A stretch of 58,940 bases of DNA from the NCBI GenBank assembly GCA_029907705.1, contig JARYLJ010000008.1:1-58940 (forward strand), read 5' to 3'. This stretch comes from Methanomicrobiales archaeon. GTDB taxonomy: Archaea; Halobacteriota; Methanomicrobia; Methanomicrobiales; JACTUA01. The translations under genes and the position numbers were made by a program. Within the stretch, counting starts at the first letter, position 1. Every line of letters starts with the position of its first letter. Below are positions 1 through 8,881 of this stretch, piece after piece. The notes under the pieces were generated by a model. That model ran no database searches, was not told the origin of the DNA, and saw only the letters and a list, made by a program, of their open reading frames with translations.

Positions 1-246
1 ATAAGTGGATACAAAAAATTTGGTTTATCGTGATCAAAGGAATTCTACGGAGCCCCATATTGAATCCTGTAATATCTACAGTTGCCACTTCGGGATATGG
101 AGACTGTTTTCCCGTTATCGGTCGGTAGACTTCAATATTTCTCGCCGGTGATCGAAATTTTTCTGGTATGGGTTGAACCGATCAGTTCCATCGTTGGACC
201 GCTTTCATCATTCCAATATATGTCTCCGCCGATCGATCATTCGATC

Positions 247-1413
247 ATGAAGAAGAGTTGCGTTTTTCATCTAAAAGCGCTGGTCATACTTCTGCTTCTC
301 TTCGCAGGAGTGAATGCAGTCAGTGCAGCAGTTGACCTATCCATGAGCAAGACGCCGGCCGGCGGCCCATGTTATGTTGGTGACGGATGCGTCTGGCGTA
401 TCAGTGTATACAACGAAGGCCCAGATGATGCATTCAATATCACCGTGCTGGACGAAATCGACGAAAAAGGCATCTTCGGGAGCTGGAGCGGCGACGGCGA
501 ATTCAACGTGAGCAACGGGGAATGGTTCATCGAAACGCTGGGTAACCGGTCGTATGCGAACCTGTCCATCGATGTCATGTATGAAACGAATGGAACCCAC
601 TGCAATAGCGTCATGATCACCTCCATCAACGACTCCGCGCCAGAGGAGACGGATTCCGATCCCTCGAATAACTATGACACCGCCTGCGTGGATCTCGCCC
701 GAACTGTGAGCGTAAACCTCGTCATCAAGCCCGAGACGCTGAACCTGAATAGCAGGGGCGTCTTTTCCGTCTTCATCGATGTCGAGGGGATCGGGGATTC
801 CGGTACTGTCGATCTCAATGACATCAACATCACCTGCGGTGAGGCAATACTCAGGAAGCTGATGCCCGCCGGTGCGGTTGATGGGGATGAGGAGAATGGA
901 GATGCGGTGAAGAGCAACAGACAGAGGATCATCGCGAAGTTCGAACGGACCCATCTGAATACCACAGCAGGAGATGCCGTGGAGATCAACTGCACAGGAT
1001 ATGTGACTGTCGGGGGAGAGAGGATCAAAGTGGAAGGAAGCGATACAATCAGGGTGATACATGAGAAGAGGCTGTCGATTCCATTCCTGAACAGGCTCCT
1101 CGCATTCTTCGGAATATCCACAGGTAGTGATGAGGAAGTTGGCGGAGAGACAGCGTATGAGGACGAGGCTGTGCCCGACATCCCCTACAGGAATCTCGGA
1201 CAGGCAAAGAAGTCGATGAAGGAAGTAAGAGAGGATAAGGGGGGCAGCGGAGAGGAGGTCGGACAGGAGACTTTCGGATCGGAGAAGGGCAGGAGCGATG
1301 AAGAGAGAGGCGGGGGCATGGCGGAAGAGAAGGGCAAGAAGCGGCCTGATTGGGCAGGGAGTGCCGTTCAACCTCAATCGGAAAGGAACAGAGGAAATGC
1401 GAAAAATAACTAA
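247..1413 (+). CDS. Secreted DUF11-type surface protein
   Basis: The predicted 388-residue protein begins with a signal peptide (MKKSC, then a hydrophobic run ending near residue 30 at VSAA). A DUF11-like beta-sandwich follows at about residues 30-135 (SMSKTPAGG, VYNEGPDDAFNITV). A second domain at about 150-275 has the KPETLNLNSRGVF motif common in methanogen surface proteins. The last 90 residues are highly charged, rich in Glu, Lys and Gly, with no C-terminal membrane helix. Several N-glycosylation sequons (NIT, NVS, NRS, NLS, NGT) fit an exported glycoprotein. The reading frame is open further upstream to position 82, but the signal peptide sets the start at 247; no clear ribosome binding site precedes it. 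Function beyond a cell-surface role is unknown. Confidence 0.75.
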   Translation: MKKSCVFHLKALVILLLLFAGVNAVSAAVDLSMSKTPAGGPCYVGDGCVWRISVYNEGPDDAFNITVLDEIDEKGIFGSWSGDGEFNVSNGEWFIETLGNRSYANLSIDVMYETNGTHCNSVMITSINDSAPEETDSDPSNNYDTACVDLARTVSVNLVIKPETLNLNSRGVFSVFIDVEGIGDSGTVDLNDINITCGEAILRKLMPAGAVDGDEENGDAVKSNRQRIIAKFERTHLNTTAGDAVEINCTGYVTVGGERIKVEGSDTIRVIHEKRLSIPFLNRLLAFFGISTGSDEEVGGETAYEDEAVPDIPYRNLGQAKKSMKEVREDKGGSGEEVGQETFGSEKGRSDEERGGGMAEEKGKKRPDWAGSAVQPQSERNRGNAKNN

Positions 1414-1807
1414 TTTAACCATTCTTCAATTTTTACTGCGATCGCGTGTCACTGTCTTTGCCATATGTCGCGGAGAGAGAAGAACTTCGCCTGGCGGAGC
1501 CGGTTTGTATCATCAGATCCATCAGAACCCTTCAATCGCGTCATTTTGGCCGTATACAGATATCGTCATCTGATATCTTCGTTCCAGAGGAAATTTTGAA
1601 CGATTCGGTTGATAAATCGGCATGTTGAGGCTATCCACAGATCGAATCCTTCACATATCGAAGGGAGGATGGAAGGCAGAGGGAGGGATGACATGTTTTA
1701 ATAGGATGGACTGTCTATTTTATTGGAACCATTACAGGCGATATTGCGGTTAAATCGTCCATGACCCCCTGTATCCACCTGTTACACTGTATGGTTGACC
1801 ATCAGAT
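1414..1807. other. Intergenic, nothing recognised
   Basis: About 390 bases between the DUF11 gene and tRNA-Thr. Short open frames here have no recognisable protein features. The AT-rich bases around 1695-1735 may include the tRNA promoter, but no box is convincing. Confidence 0.5.
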
Positions 1808-1880
1808 GCCTTCGTGGCTCAGTCGGTAGAGCGCTTCCTTGGTAAGGAAGAGGTCGCGGGTTCGATTCCCGCCGAAGGCT
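1808..1880 (+). tRNA. tRNA-Thr (anticodon GGT)
   Basis: The cloverleaf is complete. The acceptor arms GCCTTCG (1808-1814) and CGAAGGC (1873-1879) pair perfectly. The D arm is GCTC/GAGC. The anticodon stem is CTTCC/GGAAG around loop TTGGTAA, giving anticodon GGT. The T arm is GCGGG-TTCGATT-CCCGC. The discriminator is T1880, and CCA is not encoded. No intron is present. Confidence 0.97.
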
Positions 1881-2454
1881 TGATTGACATTCCTGTTCAG
1901 ATCATATCGGGTTAAGGTAAATTTCCTGAATAAAAAAGGACAGGGGACGTTTTTCAGACTCGGAAATCTCTCTGACTTGAATATGATCCCTCTGAGATAG
2001 TAGTGGTTTTTTTCCGGCGCATTTATTTAGGGCCATTTCATTCTCTTACACATGAAAGGGCCGTCTTCTTTCTTTTTGATGAAAAATCAGGGGCAACTCC
2101 TGGAGAGCTGGAAGATGACAGGCTGGATGAAACTGATCCGGGTCGTTCTTCTCTCAACCATACTCGTTCTGATACCGATATCTGCTTCTGCCATTATATT
2201 GCCGGAAACTGGATGCCGCTGTCCCCCATCGGCCTCGATTTCAATGGTTCATCCACCCGCACCAATCCCGATCTTCCGTATTACGGGTACCTCCAGTGCA
2301 TGTACGGGAATTATCCAATGACGCCGTATCTCGTGTCAGGCATCGGGGCAGAGTTCGACGTTAAAGTAGGCTCGAATCTCTACCCGGAGTTCCAGAGCCG
2401 GTATGGAGGGATAAATGAATTCGGCACGTTCAGCAAGGGGGCAGTCGCAGGAGG

Positions 2455-3468
2455 GTGATCCAGTTCAAAGTGGAGCCGAACCGCATCTCCCCGATATACT
2501 ACGAGAACCCAATGTACGGAAAGCCGTTCACCAATGCCTACCTCTATCATTTTTACAAGAATTCACTCATCTCCACCTTCATCATGAGTTTCGAAGAGAA
2601 CGATGCAAAGATGATCGCGATGCTCGATAACCTTGAATCCTGCGGCATGGGCATCGTGGAAGGAGGCACGGAGGTGAAGAACTGCACCGACGAGTGCACT
2701 TCGAAGGCGCCTCATCTCGTGTGGGATAGGGAGAGCGAATATCCCGAATGCAGCTGCATCTACGAGAAAGGGTACGAGATACAGGACCTCGGAACGACTG
2801 TCCGCTGCATCGCATGCACCGACATCTGCAGGCAGAAGGATCCATACTCCGTTTACAACGAGGAGGATAGCGCCCCAAACGCCTGCGAATGCGTCTGCGA
2901 AAGGGGGTTTGAACCGGCGGGTTCGGGTCTGTGCAAAAAGGTGAAATGCCCGTCCAATGCGACCAATACTGCCGATATGACCGTCTCCTGCCCCCAGGGA
3001 AGGATCATCAGCCGTAACTGCTGCTGCGACGAGGGGTTTCTTCTGTACAATGGCGAGTGTGCCGCCGCTGGATCGGCAGAATCCGATTATTTCATCCAGC
3101 CGGTGACAGCTGAGATCGCCATCGGTGAAACTGCACAATTCTCCGTCGTGGAAAAGAAGCTTGGGCGCTACAACCCGCTGGGTAACGACAGGATTCGGTG
3201 GAGCATTGCCCAGGCGAAATCCGTCAACCCCTACCTCCAGACGGCGGAGATCGGAACAATCGATGGATCGGGCCACTTCGCGGCGAAGAGTGCAGGAACG
3301 TGCACGGTCATCGCGACCCTGAGGGATCAGATCAAATTAAAGGCAGATGTGACGGTCAGGTGCCCCGATGAGAAGAAGGGAGATCTCAATCAGATTTTCC
3401 GGCTCTATATGGCAAGAATTCCCACGGGACCCATCATCCGGGATCTCGCCGCCAAGAACGTCTCCTGA
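2455..3468 (+). pseudogene. Fragment 1: Cys-rich repeats plus Ig-like (Big_2-like) domain
   Basis: This is the frame-1 portion up to the TGA at 3466-3468. The first 80 residues match nothing I know. Residues about 80-205 hold three Cys-rich EGF-like modules (CTDECTSKAP, CECVCERGFEP, CCCDEGFLLYNGEC). Residues 215-305 resemble a Big_2-type immunoglobulin-like fold (AEIAIGETAQFSV, IDGSGHFAAKSAGTCTVIA). The GTG at 2455 is only the first possible start in this frame and lies inside the reconstructed gene. The same frame continues after the stop, with only CCATTCTCATCG separating the TGA from the next ATG. Confidence 0.65.
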
Positions 3469-3480
3469 CCATTCTCATCG

Positions 3481-4380
3481 ATGAATCCCGGTCATGCGAC
3501 AAATCTGATCTCCCTGAACAATAAGGAATACGAGGGTTATGCGTGTGGTGGCTATCAGGGTATGGTGCTCAAATTCCTCCACGATATTCAGTCGAATCCA
3601 GCTGAGTGCACCCTCCTCAACGGGTATGAATTCGGCCCCATCGAGGGCTCCTATGGGGGGCATCATGCCATCGTGATATATCCCGAGGGCACCAGCTGGA
3701 AGGAGACCGGAACTGTGCTCGATCCCTGGTACCACCAGAGGCCCGAGTATATGGCCATCGGCACCTGGGAGAAGGTCTTCTCTCCAGTTACCGGTGATAC
3801 GAGTTCCAGTTATCGTCACATCTACCCTACCACCCGGGACTCCAGCGATTTTAAGAAATCCGCGTGGACGGCCGCAGAAGCCTATACGAAAGAGCTCTCC
3901 ACGCTGGGGGGGCTCATTAAGTGTCCGGTCGATCTGAGCATCGACGATGCCTCCGGAAAGAGGAAGGAGATTCGGGGCGATGGCACACCGGTGAATGAGA
4001 TCGCAGGTGGGTATCTCCTGCGTCAGGCAGATGGGGAAGGGGGGTACGAGTATTATTTCCATATCGATCAGGCCCGACCATCATCCTTCACCCTGCATAT
4101 GACGGGCCAGTCGACCGGTTCATTCGAGGTGTTGCTGTATAACCGTGGAACGAACACCTTCTCGCTTTTCGGGGCACACACGATTCGCAGAGGAGAGACC
4201 GCCACGATCTCGTTCACCCCGTCGAACCCTGCCCCTGTCCTGCAGCTTCCCGATAGAACCAGCCTCCGACCCATCCAGTTCAGCGGGTCGAATGACTTTT
4301 CCGCCCTGGTTTTCGAATCCCGGAGCCGCCCTCCCGGCACAACTGTCCAGGTTCCGCTCACCCTCGTCGATGGGAGGTAA
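3481..4380 (+). pseudogene. Fragment 2: Cys-His hydrolase-like domain and start of cohesin domain
   Basis: In the same frame as fragment 1. The sequence YACGGYQGMVL (about residue 20) and GGHHAIVIYP (about residue 60), followed by TVLDPW, give a Cys...His...Asp order like papain-fold or transglutaminase-like enzymes. This assignment rests on motif order only. A beta-rich segment follows at about 180-280. The last residues (GTTVQVPLTLVDGR) are the first strand of a cohesin-type domain, which is cut by TAA at 4378-4380 and resumes in frame as RIGNMDLVLRYNP. Confidence 0.6.
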
Positions 4381-4392
4381 AGGATCGGGAAT

Positions 4393-4869
4393 ATGGATCT
4401 CGTGCTCCGCTACAATCCGGCGGTCCTGAAGGCAAGGGAGGTTCGCAGGGGAGAACTGACGGAGAACTCCCTATTCGACTTCAATATCCAGGGAGACCGC
4501 ATACGAATCGGAATTGCCAGCAGGGATGGATTCCAGGGGGAGGGTTCTCTTGCCGAGATAAGGTTCGACGTGGTGGGAGCCGCAGGATCCATCTCTCCGC
4601 TGCGCATCGAGAGCGTGAGTGCGAACCGTGCGATTGACAGTGCAACCCTCGTCATTCCCACAGAGGGTGGTGTGCTCACTGTCATCAGCCCTGCTCAGGC
4701 CACCCGTGGCGATGCCAGTGGTGACAGGAGAGTGCGGGCTCTCGACGCACTCATCGCGCTGCAGATGGCGGTTGGAAAGCGGGCGGAGGATCTGACGCTG
4801 GATATGGATGATAACGGAAAAATCACCTCGCTGGATGCACGCCAGATCCTTAAAATGGCGGTGGAATGA
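4393..4869 (+). pseudogene. Fragment 3: rest of cohesin-like domain plus type I-like dockerin
   Basis: Residues 1-95 are the body of a cohesin-like domain (MDLVLRYNPAVLKA, then GSLAEIRFDVVG). Residues about 105-158 are a dockerin with two calcium-loop repeats. The first is GDASGDRRVRALDALIAL. The second is DMDDNGKITSLDARQIL. This is the C-terminus of the broken gene. The stop at 4867-4869 overlaps the ATG of the next gene. The piece lacks a signal peptide and could not be exported alone. It could be translated only if it starts internally or if the stop at 4378 is read through. Confidence 0.7.
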
Positions 4870-5456
4870 TGCAGATGTATGGAGCTCTGAACATGCAGGC
4901 AAAGGGAATGGTACTGGTGGTGCTCGCCATACTCCTGCTCGCAGGAGGCGCGACCGCCCTGAAGGTGAATGCGGCCGATGCCGCAGGCGCAGAGGGGAGC
5001 ACGGTGAAACTCGATCTCATGTTCGCAGGAGCGGTGAACGTGGGGAGTATGGATCTGATCCTTGCATATGATGCCGGTGTTGCGAAGGCGACCGGCGTCG
5101 AGGTCGGTCCTCTCGCGAAGAATGCATACCTCGAATACAATATCGAAAGACCAGGGGGGGTGAGGGTCGCGATCGCCGATTCGAATGGCATTGCGGGAGA
5201 CGGAGCGGTGCTCACTGTCTCATTCCTTCTCACCGGCTCCATGGGTTCGCAGTCCGGCGTATCCATTCGGGAAGCGACGGTCCATTCGCTGGAACTCGTC
5301 GAGATCGGCACGCAAACCGAAGACGGAACATTGAAGGTGTCAGCCGGTCCCGAGCCCACGAGAGCCGGTGAAGGGCTCGTAGTCCCGACGATCGCAACCG
5401 GGGCATTCTTCGCAGGCCTTCTTCTCTTCCAATGGAGGCATCGAAGATCGGGATGA
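4866..5456 (+). CDS. Membrane-anchored cohesin-domain protein
   Basis: An intact protein of about 190 residues. It has a signal peptide (MVLVVLAILLLAGGATAL), one cohesin-like domain at about residues 35-160 (GSTVKLDLMFAGAVNVGSMD through GTLKV), a short linker (AGPEPTRAGEG), and a C-terminal transmembrane helix (TIATGAFFAGLLLF) ending in a basic stop-transfer tail (QWRHRRSG). The domain is close in layout to the cohesin half of the gene just upstream. The ATG overlaps that gene's stop, indicating one transcript; ATG at 4875 is better placed relative to GGTGG at about 4859-4864. Inference: it may be the cell-surface anchor for dockerin-bearing proteins such as its neighbour. Confidence 0.75.
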   Translation: MMQMYGALNMQAKGMVLVVLAILLLAGGATALKVNAADAAGAEGSTVKLDLMFAGAVNVGSMDLILAYDAGVAKATGVEVGPLAKNAYLEYNIERPGGVRVAIADSNGIAGDGAVLTVSFLLTGSMGSQSGVSIREATVHSLELVEIGTQTEDGTLKVSAGPEPTRAGEGLVVPTIATGAFFAGLLLFQWRHRRSG

Positions 5457-5476
5457 TGCATCTCGGAGTAATTTGA

Positions 5477-5511
5477 GGGTATCCCTTCGAATACCCCCCT
5501 TTTCCTATTTT
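5477..5511 (+). terminator. Hairpin plus T-rich tract after cohesin gene
   Basis: GGGTAT (5477-5482) pairs with ATACCC (5491-5496) around an 8-base loop and is followed by a C/T-rich tract (5497-5511). It lies 20 bases after the cohesin gene stop. Confidence 0.45.
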
Positions 5512-5775
5512 AGACGGCACCCTTCCTATGACGATGTGACACGAGAGATCACGTTAAAGATCTGCTGCCGGGCGCTGACCTGCATCCCCTTCAGAAACGA
5601 ACTGTTTCGTTCCCCCAGAAATCGATCCGATTCGTTCCATTCCTCGTATCAGCGAATGCCTTTCAATGTTGCCTGATCGATGGTATGCATATTGAAGCGA
5701 ACTCATGCCGAACCGTATGATTAAGTAGGATGATTGGAGATACTTCCTTCGTTCGAGGAACGGGTGGTGCGATAA
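5512..5775. other. Intergenic, nothing recognised
   Basis: About 260 bases before the ATPase gene. No RNA gene or repeat is recognised. An open frame on the minus strand lacks protein-like composition. Confidence 0.4.
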
Positions 5776-7017
5776 GTGAGGATCGAGGAACTGACCGTCA
5801 AACAATTCAAGACCTTCAGGGAATTGAAACTTGAACTGGACCCTTACAATGTGATCATCGGCATCAATGCAGCAGGAAAATCCAATTTCATCGATATCTT
5901 TAGATTCCTGAGGGATATCGCGGCAAGGGGCATTGCGGATGCAATCTCCCTGCAGGGAGGTGTCGATTGCCTTCGGAATCTCTGCATCGCCTCCGATGAA
6001 CCGCTCTGCATCGAGATGAAGGTCGAATGCAGATCGAAGCCGCTGAGGTTCCAGCTGTGTGTAGAAGAAGCCCGCTTCATGGAGATCGAGGTGGATTCGT
6101 GGTCCTATGGCCTGAGGATACCCGTCATCCACTCGATACCGCCCCTCGAGGAGCGGGTAAGTGCGTCCTGCCGTTTCAGGAGGATACCACTGCCAGGGAA
6201 GGAGATCTCCACGGTCGAAGGCGAGATCAGCATCTCGAGGAATTCGGAAGGCGAATTGGAGTATCGGATCCTCCCGCCGGAGGCAGACGCCATTGTCAGG
6301 AGCCTTTCAGGTCAGCCGGAGCGCATATCCACGGAGAGATCCATACTGGAAGAACCCTTCTGCATCCCTTTCTTCTCGCCCCTCATTTACACCATCAGAA
6401 TCTTCTTTGCAAATATGGGGATATACGATATCGACCCGAACCTCTCGAAGAGACTTTCGCTGACGGGGCCGGTCACTCTCGAACCGGATGGCAGCAATCT
6501 TGCCATCTCGCTGCAGCACCTTCTGATGGACGAGAGAAAGAAGGAGGAGTTGCTCGTTCTCCTGAACGACATTCTTCCCTTCGTGGAGGATGTCGAGGTG
6601 AGTACGTTCCAGGGACTTTCACCCGTCGCCAGTCTCAGAGAGAGCTACTGCGGGGGGAGGTTCACACCGGCAAACCTTCTCTCGACCGGCACCGTTCATC
6701 TCACTGCGCTTCTCCTCATCCTGTACTTCGAGGACAGAGTCCCCATCGTCCTCGAAGAACCTGTTAGGAATCTCCATCCATTCCTCGCCTCCCGTATCAT
6801 GGAGATGATCAGGGATGTCTCCATCCGCCTGGAGAGGCAGGTCATTCTCACCACCCATCACCCCACCATCGTCAAGCATGCAGGCGAGCGTATACTCCTG
6901 GTCAAGAGGGATGCCCTGGGTTACTCCTGCATCATCAGACCCCACGAGCGCGATGAGGTAAGGGCTTTTCTGCAGGATCTGGGAATCGAAGATCTGTTTG
7001 TACAGAATCTCCTGTGA
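5776..7017 (+). CDS. RecF/OLD-like AAA (AAA_21-type) ATPase
   Basis: A 413-residue ATPase of the ABC/SMC-like RecF-OLD group. Features visible are: FKTF..LKLEL N-terminus; Walker A GINAAGKSN at about residues 29-37; signature-like LLSTGTVHL at about 302; Walker B plus catalytic acid IVLEEP near 327; D-loop-like NLHPFLAS; and switch His in LTTHHP at about 358. The start is GTG at 5776. It is followed after 9 bases by a TOPRIM-like gene. This pairing is typical of two-gene nuclease/ATPase defence modules (PARIS, OLD/Gabija-like) and of AAA_21-DUF4276 pairs of unknown role. The antiphage role is inference from arrangement; the ATPase family call is firm. Confidence 0.8.
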   Translation: MRIEELTVKQFKTFRELKLELDPYNVIIGINAAGKSNFIDIFRFLRDIAARGIADAISLQGGVDCLRNLCIASDEPLCIEMKVECRSKPLRFQLCVEEARFMEIEVDSWSYGLRIPVIHSIPPLEERVSASCRFRRIPLPGKEISTVEGEISISRNSEGELEYRILPPEADAIVRSLSGQPERISTERSILEEPFCIPFFSPLIYTIRIFFANMGIYDIDPNLSKRLSLTGPVTLEPDGSNLAISLQHLLMDERKKEELLVLLNDILPFVEDVEVSTFQGLSPVASLRESYCGGRFTPANLLSTGTVHLTALLLILYFEDRVPIVLEEPVRNLHPFLASRIMEMIRDVSIRLERQVILTTHHPTIVKHAGERILLVKRDALGYSCIIRPHERDEVRAFLQDLGIEDLFVQNLL

Positions 7018-7026
7018 GGTATCCGG

Positions 7027-7599
7027 ATGCCTCCACTCTATATACTCCTCGAGGGAAACGATGATGAACGCTTCTTCAACAGGGTCCTCCTTCCGTACTT
7101 CGAGGCACATGGTCACTCCGTTCACATCTGGAAGTACGCATGCGAAAAGCGAAAAACTACGATACAGTTCCTCAAATCCCTGAAATCTCAGGGGCTCGGA
7201 TTCATATTCGTGCGTGATATCGATAGCGCCCCCTCGGTCAGGGCTAAGAAGGAAGAACTCATCCGTACCTATGAGGGGCTCACGGAGGAGAGAATTGCGG
7301 TGGTCGTGATGGAGATCGAGAGCTGGTACCTGGCAGGCGCCGACAGAGAGCTGCTGAAGAGATACTGTATAAATCCTGCGTTCTTCACAAGCACCGATGC
7401 CCTGACGAAGGAGGGGTTCAACCGGCTGATCCCGCGGCGCATTCCGAGGGTCGTGTTCATGCAGGAGATACTCCGACAGTTTCATATCGGGCAGGCAAGG
7501 GAGAGGAACAGATCATTCCAGTATTTCACCGAACGGTGGATGGAATGGCGGGAGGGGCATAATCCCTGTACAACGATCTCACGCCGAGAAAAGGGGTGA
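7027..7599 (+). CDS. TOPRIM-like protein (DUF4276/DUF4435-like), partner of ATPase
   Basis: A 190-residue protein. Near the N-terminus LLEGNDDERFF supplies the first TOPRIM acidic residue. FVRDIDSAPS at about 63-72 supplies a DxD. VVMEIESWYLAG at about 96-107 resembles the conserved E.E.W/L strand of DUF4276 proteins. Length is normal for DUF4276. It sits 9 bases behind the ATPase gene and is surely co-transcribed. By analogy with OLD/PARIS it would be a metal-dependent nuclease controlled by the ATPase; that is inference, and which DUF applies is uncertain. No membrane segment or signal peptide is present. Confidence 0.65.
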   Translation: MPPLYILLEGNDDERFFNRVLLPYFEAHGHSVHIWKYACEKRKTTIQFLKSLKSQGLGFIFVRDIDSAPSVRAKKEELIRTYEGLTEERIAVVVMEIESWYLAGADRELLKRYCINPAFFTSTDALTKEGFNRLIPRRIPRVVFMQEILRQFHIGQARERNRSFQYFTERWMEWREGHNPCTTISRREKG

Positions 7600-7948
7600 C
7601 AAATGTACGTGAAAGTTCGATCCTCTCCTGCACCTTGATATTCATGGATGACGGGGGATGCCACACTCATCGATATGGATGGCGATGTGTGTGATGGAGG
7701 GCTGATCCCCGATCATGGGTTCGATCGGGCAGGGCTGTACGGAATGCGTCGACGATATTCAGAAGAGGATTCAGATGATGATATCATAATATATATGTTA
7801 TTTAAAAATTAATTGTCAAGAAAAATTAATGAGAATATCATAATTATAAAATTTATCAAAATTTAAATTATTATTACCTAAAATTAAATTAAATTATAAT
7901 TTTTCAATTATAGAAAGGTATATATTTTAATTTTACTTATAATTTTTC
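7600..7948. other. Gene-free stretch with strongly AT-rich segment
   Basis: The first half has ordinary composition and holds a hairpin (CCCGATC / GATCGGG at about 7707-7728). From about 7780 to 7948 it is almost pure A/T, very unlike the surrounding GC-rich genes, and ends at the start codon of the next gene. It must hold the promoter of that gene; individual boxes cannot be singled out because TATA-like words occur throughout. Confidence 0.6.
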
Positions 7949-8575
7949 ATGGACGATTACTGGGACACATTGAACGCGAGAGTGAAATCCGCCGAGGCGT
8001 TCATCCTCGGAAAGGACCTCAGGCCCGGTTCATTCCCGAGCCAGCATGCATACAGCGATGCGAAGGAGACAAAACCAATCAAGTCTCTCGAGGATAACCA
8101 CCGAATCAACGATGAAGGATTACTGCCGAATCTCACGGTATATTCTCCTGCCTATACCACTTTCGATCAGCTCAAGAACACGATCGAGGATGGCAGAAAT
8201 GCATTCAACAATCTCATCCTCATGACAACCATTGCGTTCTTTGCAGGTCTTCTCCTTCTCCTCCTCGCCGGGGTCGCCGGTCTCTTCCTCCAGAAGGATG
8301 TCGCAGCGGCGATTCTGGGGATCTTCGGCATCTCTGTCCTGCTGGCCATGTTCATCATGAACCCGAAGGAGAAGATCCAAGTGGCGCTGATGAATATGAT
8401 ACAGGCTCAGGCGATCTATCTGGATTATTACAACCAGATGCAGATCTGGATGCTCTCGTCCAGAAAAGCCACCACGTCGGATGAGCGTAGACAGGCGAGC
8501 GAGGCGCTCCATACCGCGACCACCTTCACCCTCAGGGCGCTGCAGGAGTACATAGGTCCCACAGATCAGCGATGA
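7949..8575 (+). CDS. Two-helix membrane protein (possible TRADD-N-associated-type)
   Basis: A 208-residue protein without signal peptide. Soluble polar residues 1-88 are followed by two adjacent transmembrane helices at about 91-112 (LILMTTIAFFAGLLLLLLAG) and 119-141 (AAAILGIFGISVLLAMFIM). An amphipathic C-terminal helical region follows (EKIQVALMNMIQAQAIYLDY). The helix pair followed by an IQ..L...IQAQ segment recalls two-helix membrane modules associated with TRADD-N in conflict proteins; this resemblance is from memory and weak. It stands alone downstream of the ATPase/TOPRIM pair after an AT-rich spacer, so it may be a third member of that locus or unrelated. Confidence 0.6.
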   Translation: MDDYWDTLNARVKSAEAFILGKDLRPGSFPSQHAYSDAKETKPIKSLEDNHRINDEGLLPNLTVYSPAYTTFDQLKNTIEDGRNAFNNLILMTTIAFFAGLLLLLLAGVAGLFLQKDVAAAILGIFGISVLLAMFIMNPKEKIQVALMNMIQAQAIYLDYYNQMQIWMLSSRKATTSDERRQASEALHTATTFTLRALQEYIGPTDQR

Positions 8576-8799
8576 AGGCATGAGGAGATACCCGGGTCGC
8601 AGGGAAGGGATTCGTAAAAAAACCGTAGAATGTTCGACCAGGTAACCTCTATAAATATTTTTATAATAATTGCGCAATAAGGGCCATCGGGACATCCAGC
8701 GGCATTCCTCCCCAACAATACGCGGGACAACGCATCATCATCACGGACACGAGAGCGATTCCTCGTTCCTTTTCCGGATGAACTTTTCAGCGATCGGGA

Positions 8800-8881
8800 A
8801 CTGCATGCATATGGCGGCATCGGTCCTTCTGATCACGATAACACGAGCGCTATTGTATACCCTGAACTCCCTGGTATATTT
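8800..8881 (-). repeat. Dispersed repeat, copy D
   Basis: Read on the minus strand, 82 bases align without gaps to copy A (11627-11708) at about 67% identity by hand count. Conserved words include GAGTTC, TATCG and ATGCATGCAG. It lies in the spacer before the glycogen phosphorylase gene. Substitutions are mostly transitions. Confidence 0.6.

Larger units (their letters stand above)
2115..4869 (+). pseudogene. Broken secreted Cys-rich/Ig-like/cohesin-dockerin protein gene
   Basis: A single long gene can be reconstructed across three frames. A signal peptide (MTGWMKLIRVVLL, then a hydrophobic core) starts at 2115 in frame 3. The coding signal moves to frame 2 at about 2195-2212, where GNWMPLSPIGLDFNGS reads on. 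It moves to frame 1 at about 2419-2458, near a GGGGG run. Frame 1 then continues to 4869 but is interrupted by TGA at 3466 and TAA at 4378. The order of parts is signal peptide, unknown domain, Cys-rich repeats, bacterial-Ig-like domain, papain/transglutaminase-like Cys-His domain, cohesin-like domain, dockerin. Domain sequence and codon use remain protein-like between the lesions, so decay is recent, or the lesions are assembly errors, or (less likely) recoding occurs. The three larger pieces are listed separately. Confidence 0.7.

Noticed and set aside
337-1422. Long minus-strand open frame opposite the DUF11 gene
   Set aside because: It is a shadow: the plus-strand frame has a signal peptide and recognisable domains, while this one is composed of mirror codons with no motif.
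3466-3468. In-frame TGA as a selenocysteine codon
   Set aside because: No redox Cys/Sec context is seen around it, no SECIS-like element was identified, and a second, different stop (TAA) plus two frameshifts occur in the same gene. Decay or error explains it better.
7700-7730. Hairpin CCCGATC/GATCGGG as a terminator of the ATPase-TOPRIM operon
   Set aside because: It is over 100 bases past the stop and has no T-run; not enough to call.
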